A stretch of 64,000 bases of DNA from Zasmidium citrigriseum. Taxonomy: Eukaryota; Ascomycota; Dothideomycetes; Mycosphaerellales; Mycosphaerellaceae. Shown here in pieces: positions 57,597-64,000 of this stretch. The position numbers and the translations under genes are program-made. A model generated the notes under the pieces. It worked only from the letters and a program-made list of their open reading frames with translations, was not told the DNA's origin and ran no database searches. How positions within the stretch are numbered: position 1 is the first letter of the stretch; every line of letters starts with the position of its first letter. Where the stretch lies: assembly GCA_002786025.1 (NCBI GenBank), contig NHNW01000013.1:186001-250000 (forward strand), in the 5' to 3' direction.

Positions 57597-58338
57597 GTGG
57601 AGTGAGACCAAGGTTTCTTGGGCGAAAATCTGTCAATTGGAAAAAGTACCTAGACCGAGGATTGAAAGATCTGAATTGTGTCTCGTAAAGTAATGAGGTA
57701 GCAACATAAGATAAGCTACAAAGAAGTAGTGCTATGGAGGACTGGGGCAAAGGTTGAAGGGAACATAGTTTGTCTTGAGATTGATATCGTTTCGGCGACC
57801 TGGGTGACCTCGCGAGGAATGGGCTGGAGGAGGTTCAGTGGAAAGAGCGTCCGCGAAGCGCACAAAGTACCAATTTGTTACGAAGCTTGGAACAGATTGT
57901 GTCTGCAGGAGAAGAGGAGCTGTGGTTGTGTTGCAAATTGCGTTGTCGATGCTTCTTATGGGTATCTTAGCTGCGTTCCTTAGTTCGGATCAAACTTCTA
58001 TGCATCTCATTTCACAGCGACGTTGATGTGAGCCGCCGTGTCTGAGCTTGTCCTTCTTCTTAAACCATGCGTAGCCCGGGCCTAGCTCCTACTCATGGGA
58101 GGTGCCCACGATGTGTTCCTCAATACGCACGACGAGGACCAGGCGATATGCGGCAGGTTCCGCCATGGCAAGGCTTCTATATGTCGTCGTTAGGCGCGGC
58201 GATACATATCGAGAAAAATTCTCGACTATGTTGATGGCTGCTGGCTGGTGAGCTCAAGGATGCTCATCTCAGCGTGTGTCCAAACGGCGAACGTTGAAAG
58301 TGTGAATACTCATGCCGGGTCGTTGCAGCAAAAGTCTT
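57597..58338. other. Convergent 3' region, no gene seen
   Basis: This stretch of 742 bp lies between paralog B and the membrane-protein stop. No third paralog and no RNA gene are visible. Confidence 0.5.
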
Positions 58339-59210
58339 TCATCCCTCCCTCAAGCTGACCTCCTGCATGCTGTGTGTCCACAACGACGAAGAAGCCTCGC
58401 TCACGCCTCTTGATCGGCCTTGTTCCACATGGTTGTTGCTGTAGATCGAGGACCTGTTATCGAGGAAAGGGACTTCGACCGATGAGCCCGCGACTCTCGT
58501 TTGTGATTCGGCCTCTTCTAACCTTCCGGCCCAAGATTGTCTCATGTCAGATTTGCGGAAGCACGTCCTTCGTTGACGGTGGTAGGCGACCGCTGCAAAA
58601 GAAATCTGAACGATGTATCTGGTGCAACGTTAGCAAGACCACAAGCTCAAGAAGATCGGGCCAGAACTCACAATACGAAGACTGTTGGGACAACCCAGAT
58701 AGCTCCCTGGGGACTCGCAACACTCCAAGACGGATAGCTTCCCCAACCCTCACGATAAACCCATGGACAGAATCCAAAGACCTCATCAGACGCAACGCAC
58801 AGCGTCCAAAGCACAAGCTGCAAGATCCAAGCGCCAATAGCCACGATCGACGACACAAGGACCCAGACAGGACTCAATCGATTCGTCCAGAGACATACGT
58901 GCTCGGTCCCAACAACAACAAGGTACACAAACGGTACGACGCACCAGAAGAGCACGAGCTGGCTACATGCAAGATGTCAGCAGATAGAACAGGGACAACG
59001 CATCGCATCGTGATGCAAGGTAACGTACGCTCTGACCAACACACCGTGTGTTGCAAGATACTGTGGGACCGGCCGATCGGCGTACAGATCTATGGTGGCG
59101 GCGTTGAAGAGGGCGAGCACGAAGGCCGCGAGGGTGTTTGCCAGAAGGAGAAAGGATACGATGGGCATGGCGACACGGAGCCAGCCTTTCCAGGGTGCTT
59201 TGATGCCCAT
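58339..59210 (-). CDS. Unknown four-TM membrane protein
   Basis: The model is 250 aa from exons 59029-59210, 58672-58962 and 58339-58618, with introns of 66 and 53 bp. Both junctions preserve hydrophobic helices (LVRAQLVLFWCVVP; PTVFVLYIVQISFAAV). Four transmembrane helices are predicted at about residues 15-37, 60-82, 95-115 and 150-173. A short luminal loop carrying FGFCPWVYREGW lies between the third and fourth. The cytoplasmic tail is 70 residues, polar and Ser-rich. The layout resembles MARVEL-type or tetraspan fungal plasma-membrane proteins, but I see no decisive motif. A plus-strand frame of 296 codons over the same region is a shadow. Confidence 0.72.
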
Positions 59211-60780
59211 GGTTGCAACGTAATCGATAGACGAGGATGGAGTAGGATGTTGTGTAACGGTTGATTGTCTTGCGTTTCTTTCTTTGACGAGAGCTGGGGA
59301 TTGGAAATAGTAGCTTACATATTTGTTTTCTCGCTACGATGCAGTCATTGCTGTGCCGTTGGAGACGGAAAGGCTGTGGCTCTATGCTGTGCTGTGTTGG
59401 AAGTTAGTTTGCTGCTTGCTAGAGGAGGCTGATGGGAGAAGGATGCAAGCCATCTGCGCCGTTTGGGGGCGGATGGGAGATCAAGCAGACTATACAGTAC
59501 GCCTAAATGTCTGCTGTCGCCCACGAGGTCTTGTTCGGCCTATAGTAGGAAAGGCTCTGAAAATTAAGGCATCCTCGCGTTGGTGATTCTACTCAGGCCT
59601 GCGATATAATTAGCGCTGTGGCATCAAGAAAGAGCTGCTGTTGGCGGTTGTTGAGAGGCTGTGCGACTGATTGGCGCTTGAGCCCAAGGCGTTCTTGGGG
59701 GCTGTGGTGGAAGGATTCAACACCTCGCCGCACTTGGCTCTGCGTTTCTTCGGCATGAGAGTGATATGTACGTCGAGGTGCCACGGCCTGTCAAGAGACC
59801 CCGGCGATCTCGCTAGTCGTGTGCGACGTGGTTCAGATCTTTGTGGAACACTTCATCTGGCTGAAACGCGTGCCGAGCACAGATAGGCGAGCTGCACACA
59901 TGCAGAATGTACGATGCGGTCAGACGGCGGTGCGACTGAGGAAGCAATTGCCGGAAAGAGGGCGTCCAGCAGCGAGATGGTGGTGACTGGTGGTGTTTGT
60001 GGGTGGGCGGGTGGTTGCAGCGCAATCAATATAATGTCTGCTGCGGTGGACGTGTTGACGTGGGAGGAGCAGAACCGCTCGGTGGAAGGAACAGCTGGCC
60101 GCCAGAAGATATGGCCTCGGATTTTGCAAGGCGCCACGACTATATCCTCCGATGTCGATACGACGATGATATGGCCCGGATGGGTTCTGTGCATGCCAAA
60201 AGCATCACACCGTCACGCTGTAGCTCGTCGCTGCGAAAGAAGACAATCTCTTGGTGCTGGGATGGAGGATGAGGGCTCCGGAGGTGAGTCCTGGCTGCTG
60301 GCGGTGCCATGAAATCGACGCAAGCGCTGGAAAAGGACAAGTGTAGGAGCGTGAAGACGTGCGTGAACTCTATCGGGCGGTTCATCTCATCCTGCCATCA
60401 CGCATCTCATCAATCGCATCGCCAGGGCGGGCGGGAAGAGGTTGCCGACGGCCGTGGAGGAGTCGATGCGTGCATGGGGGTTGCATGTGGACGTGATGTC
60501 ACGGTCGATCTCGCCGTCAAAGATCTCCCGATCGCGACTACCCAACTTAATTTTTAGCGCGTCCGAGTGAGATCTCGCTTGCACAACGTCTTTTGCTTCA
60601 CGACGTCTTGTCGTCTCGCCGTCGTGCAATCCGTCTCCTCCCTCTGTGCGAGCCTGGCCTTGTCGACGCCTTCTGTCCTGCGCATCTGGACTCTGCTGTG
60701 CATCGGGCAGCCTTCAGCTCGTGTCTGGTGGCTGCAGAAGAGATTTTCGCACAACATTTCCATCTTGCACCACCGCCGAA
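59211..60780. other. Divergent gene-free stretch
   Basis: This stretch of 1570 bp lies between the membrane-protein start and NOP9. Frames of 70-130 codons occur on both strands and overlap heavily; none shows a motif, signal peptide or consistent splice structure. The NOP9 leader probably begins near 60550. I see no repeat or RNA gene. Confidence 0.5.
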
Positions 60781-63094
60781 ATGCCCAAGCCAAATAAGCA
60801 GCGCGGTCGGCGCATGAAACGCAAGCATGAGGACGACCCCGACGATCCAGCTCTGGAAGAGTCCTCGAAGCGCAGAAAATCCACTGAACCCGAACTGGAA
60901 CAGAACTACTTGCCACTCGAGGCCCAAGAAGAAGACATGTCGGCTGCCTACCCAACCGGCGAGAAGATTTTCTTCGGTATGCTCGACGACGAAGAACAGG
61001 AGTTCTTCAGACAGGCCGACGAGCAGCTGGACCAGAAGCACCAGTCTTTCTCGTCACCCGAGGAGCGAGACCAATTCATCGAAGGCTTCTGGAAAGGCGC
61101 CGAGGGCAAGGAAATCAAGGCCGCTCACTCGCAGTCATGTTCGCGTGTCATGGAGCGCTTCATTCGGGTCTCTACTATACCGCAGCTGAAGAACCTCTTT
61201 CAAAAATTCAACGGAAAGTACGTGTGCACCAACTCGCAATACAGTAATGTGGCCACTGACATTGATTAGCTTCATCCACCTGATCTCACATCGCTTCGCC
61301 TCGCACTGCTGTGAAGCCCTGTTCGCATGTGCTGCCCCCTTTGTTAGCCAAGAACTGAAGAATCCTGCTCTCCAGGCCGCAAGCACGACCATTCCAGACG
61401 AAGTCTTCGTATCCATGGAGAACCTGTTCCTTTACACAGTGGCCGAGCTCGAAGGCAATGTCGGCTTCCTTCTCACGGATCCATATGCCTCTCATACCCT
61501 CAGGATCTTGCTGCTAATCCTTGCCGGCAGACCCATTTCCACGGATGCAATGAAGGGCTTGCTGCAAAGCAAACGCAAAGAGGGAAGCCTTCGCGAGGGC
61601 TCCAAAACTTACGTCGAGTCTCTGGAAAAGGACCGTTCGGTCCCGGAGTCCTTCTCTAAAGCTCTGGAAAAGCTCATCAGCGATAGCGTGGCGGGTCTGG
61701 ACACCAACAAGCTCCGGACACTCGCCACCCATACCAACGCCAACCCAACCTTGCAACTTCTGCTGACTTTGGAACTGACTCACTATGGCAAGCAGCGCGG
61801 TAAGGACGAACGATCTATTATCCGAACGCTGCTGCCCGATGACCCCTTTACTGCCGAGTGTGAAAGTGCTGCTTTCATTGGCGGCATGGTCCATGAGCCT
61901 ATAGGCTCTCACCTCATCGAGAAGATTATCGAGAACGCCCCGTCCAAGTTGTTCAAGAATCTCTACTACAACTTCTTCAAGGAACGACTGGCCTCATACG
62001 CGAGGCACGAGACTGGCACCTACGTTGACTGCTGTCTCATCGAGAGACTTGGATACGATGACCTGCTAGAAGCCCATGAGATCCTGTGTCCAGTGTTGCC
62101 AACCCTTCTCGAGAAGAATTGGACCAGCCTGACCCGAACACTGATCGAACGCTGCACAGTTCGAGACATCGACACACAAGCCATAGCAGCCACTATCGAG
62201 GAGACGTTCAGCGGACCTAAGGGATTTGACCTGCTAAAGATGCTGAAGTTTGATCTGAAAGCCGCTAATGCAGAAGGCCAGTTGGTTCAGGCCAACGGCA
62301 ACTTGGGTCCTGACGCTGCAGCAGACGTGGCCGCAGCTTTCTTCGCACGGCCAAACGAGGGCACAAAGGTTCACTTCAACATTCTTGCACAAGCCATGCT
62401 GATCGTTCCTGGATCTCTCAGCGCGCTCATACTTGATTCTATGATTCAATTAGATCAATCAGTCTTGGTGCAAATGGCCAAAGACCACGTCACCTCTCGG
62501 ACTCTGCAAGCAGCACTCACCACTAAGAATGCATCAATGATCCAGCGACGCAAGCTCGTTCAACGCTTTTATGGGAAGATTGGCGAGATGGCTCTGGACA
62601 AATCGGCATCCCACGTGGTTGATTGCATCTGGGAAGGCACACATGGGCTTGCATTCATCCGTGAACGCATTGCGGAAGAGCTTGCAGAGAATGAGGCTGC
62701 TCTACTCGATTGTACGTGCGGACGAGCAGTGTGGAAGAATTGGAAGATGGACATCTACAAGCGCAAGAGGACGGAATGGATCAGACAAAGCAAGATCAAG
62801 GCGAGCAATGACGGATTCCAAAGCTTCTCTGAGCTGGACGTCAGGAAAAAGAAGGACGGTCCGCCGAAGACGCCGCTGCAGCTCGCACGCGAAAGACACA
62901 TGCAGAAGAAAGCAGACAAGGAGAAGAAGTCGGAAAGGGCAGCGAAAGCGGATAAGGAGAAGGGAGAGGAGAAGACGGAGAAGAAGTACAAGGAGAAATC
63001 CAAGTCGAAGAGCACCAGCAGGTCGAGCAAGTCGAGCAAGTCGAGCAACAGTGTTGCTGCCGGGCCTGCTCGAGCAGCGACTGCTGCAGTATGA
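60781..63094 (+). CDS. NOP9: Pumilio-repeat nucleolar protein Nop9
   Basis: This is a nucleolar RNA-binding protein of 753 aa that protects and organises the 20S pre-rRNA during 40S assembly. The exons are 60781-61217 and 61270-63094; the 52-bp intron joins KFNGN to FIHLISHRFASHCCEAL, a Puf-type repeat. The start at 60781 gives the basic leader MPKPNKQRGRRMKRKHEDD. Degenerate pumilio repeats follow throughout (SCSRVMERFI, PYASHTLRILLL, EPIGSHLIEKII, DKSASHVVDCIWEG, CTCGRAVWKNWKMD). The C-terminal 100 residues are Lys/Ser/Glu rich, typical of nucleolar proteins. Upstream in-frame codons lack similarity. Confidence 0.94.
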
Positions 63095-63362
63095 GAAGGA
63101 TCGATGACCACATGTCAGCCATGTGCGCACATGTCATAAAGTGGAGCATCGGAACGGGAAGCACGGTTAAAGTATGGCATCATTGGCAGCAGGCGCGACC
63201 TCGACTTCTTCGCCTCTCTGCTTACTTAGCAATGGACTCTCTCGTAGACCAGTCCACAGGTTGGTATTGTTTCGGTATCGACTTACTTCTTTCATAGCAC
63301 CTTTCTTTACTCGGTGTGCCTTCGATCCCTGTCGCTTGCCACTCCTTGACAGAGCAGACGCC

Positions 63363-64000
63363 ATGACTGGCAACAACTCGTTCAAAGCTAACGGCGCAAA
63401 GCCTTTGCAAAGAGCCGATGAAGCCAAAGATGTACGTTGACTCGCTTCGTAAGACTTCAGATACTGACCATACCATCACAGCTTCTCACGGCCGTCCAGC
63501 AACTGGTGACATCATTCATTCAAACCGCCGATGAAGAATCAGCAGCAAAGCCAGACCCCAGCAAGACGAATGGATCCAGGCCCGCCCTCGTAGAGCCACA
63601 CCCACCCAAGGAGTTACAACAACGCCTCAACTTCTCATTACCGGAACAAGGCCTCGGACGCGACGGATTCATCGAAATGGTCCAGAAGGTCCTTCAGTAC
63701 AGCGTCAACACCTGGGACCAAGGCTTCATCGACAAATTATACGCCAACACGACGCCCGTTGGCCTCGCCGCGGACCTCCTTCTCAGCGCCTTGAATACGA
63801 ATGTCCACGTCTACCAGGTCTCCCCGGCTCTCACTCTGATCGAGAAGACGACAACGAAAGCCCTGGCTTCTATGTTCGGCTTCAAGGGTCCTAACACAGG
63901 GGGTGTATCACAACCTGGAGGCAGCGCGGCGAATCAGGCTTCGATGGTGATTGCGAGGAACAATCTGTACACCGAGACGAAGACGGAGGGAAATGGCAGC
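63363..64000 (+). CDS. PLP-dependent group II decarboxylase, 3' end off window
   Basis: This is the N-terminal part (196 codons) of a glutamate/cysteine-sulfinate-type decarboxylase. The exons so far are 63363-63431 and 63482-64000. The 50-bp intron joins EAKD to LLTAVQQLVTSFI, and the frame is open to the window edge. Recognisable segments are SVNTWDQGFIDKLYANTTPVG, NVHVYQVSPALTLIEKTT in pieces, and the cofactor-binding approach GFKGPNTGGVSQPGGSAAN. The Schiff-base lysine lies beyond the window. GAD-like GABA synthesis versus another amino-acid substrate cannot be decided from this part. A Lys/Asn-rich leader of about 60 residues precedes the fold. Confidence 0.88.

Noticed and set aside
58374..59264. 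296-codon plus-strand frame
   Set aside because: It is antisense to the better supported spliced membrane-protein gene and its protein is polar and featureless.

Overview
This window is nuclear DNA of a filamentous ascomycete. Most genes carry short GT-AG introns of about 46-70 bp with CTNAC-like branch points. The recognisable proteins are fungal housekeeping genes, including WSC, Atg4, Asf1, Sqs1, Nop9, divergent H2A/H2B, and a fused BioDA beside BioF. A transposon shows the C-to-T decay typical of repeat-induced point mutation. I infer Pezizomycotina, perhaps Dothideomycetes; the species cannot be named from sequence alone. The exon structures below were built by hand from splice motifs, reading frame and family knowledge.

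Left third (1-14057). Four small minus-strand genes (1-3387) look like diverged tandem paralogs of an unknown family. An NPC2-like lipid-transfer protein, a secreted SGNH hydrolase, a small conserved unknown, a secreted HExxH metallopeptidase, a TPR-like/AT-hook/Cys-cluster protein lying between two copies of a direct repeat, and a WSC-domain wall sensor follow. A RIP-degraded MULE-like transposon (14067-16973), bounded by a 9-bp target-site duplication, separates this gene-poor part from the dense part.

Core (18647-54610). This is densely packed and conserved: a Sro7/Lgl exocytosis protein, Asf1, an unknown Thr-rich protein, the Prp43 activator Sqs1, Atg4, histones H2B and H2A, the mitochondrial E2 subunit Kgd2, complex I subunits NDUFB9 and NDUFA13, BioF and BioDA, tubulin cofactor C, a kelch protein, a proline iminopeptidase, an FSH-type serine hydrolase, an FAD monooxygenase ending in SRL, and Nop56. 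Many pairs are divergent and share short promoters (Sro7/Asf1, Sqs1/Atg4, H2B/H2A, Kgd2/NDUFB9, BioF/BioDA, kelch/peptidase, NDUFA13/Nop56). BioF and BioDA together cover three consecutive steps of biotin synthesis, from pimeloyl thioester to dethiobiotin.

Right end (54611-64000). Two tandem paralogs share an unrecognised domain of about 90 residues in which a CIPV/RALP/DCS block is exactly co-positioned. They are followed by a four-TM membrane protein, a 1.6-kb gene-free stretch, Nop9, and the start of a PLP-dependent group II decarboxylase cut by the window end.

The best candidates for something undescribed are the two lineage-specific paralog families (1-3387 and 54975-57596).
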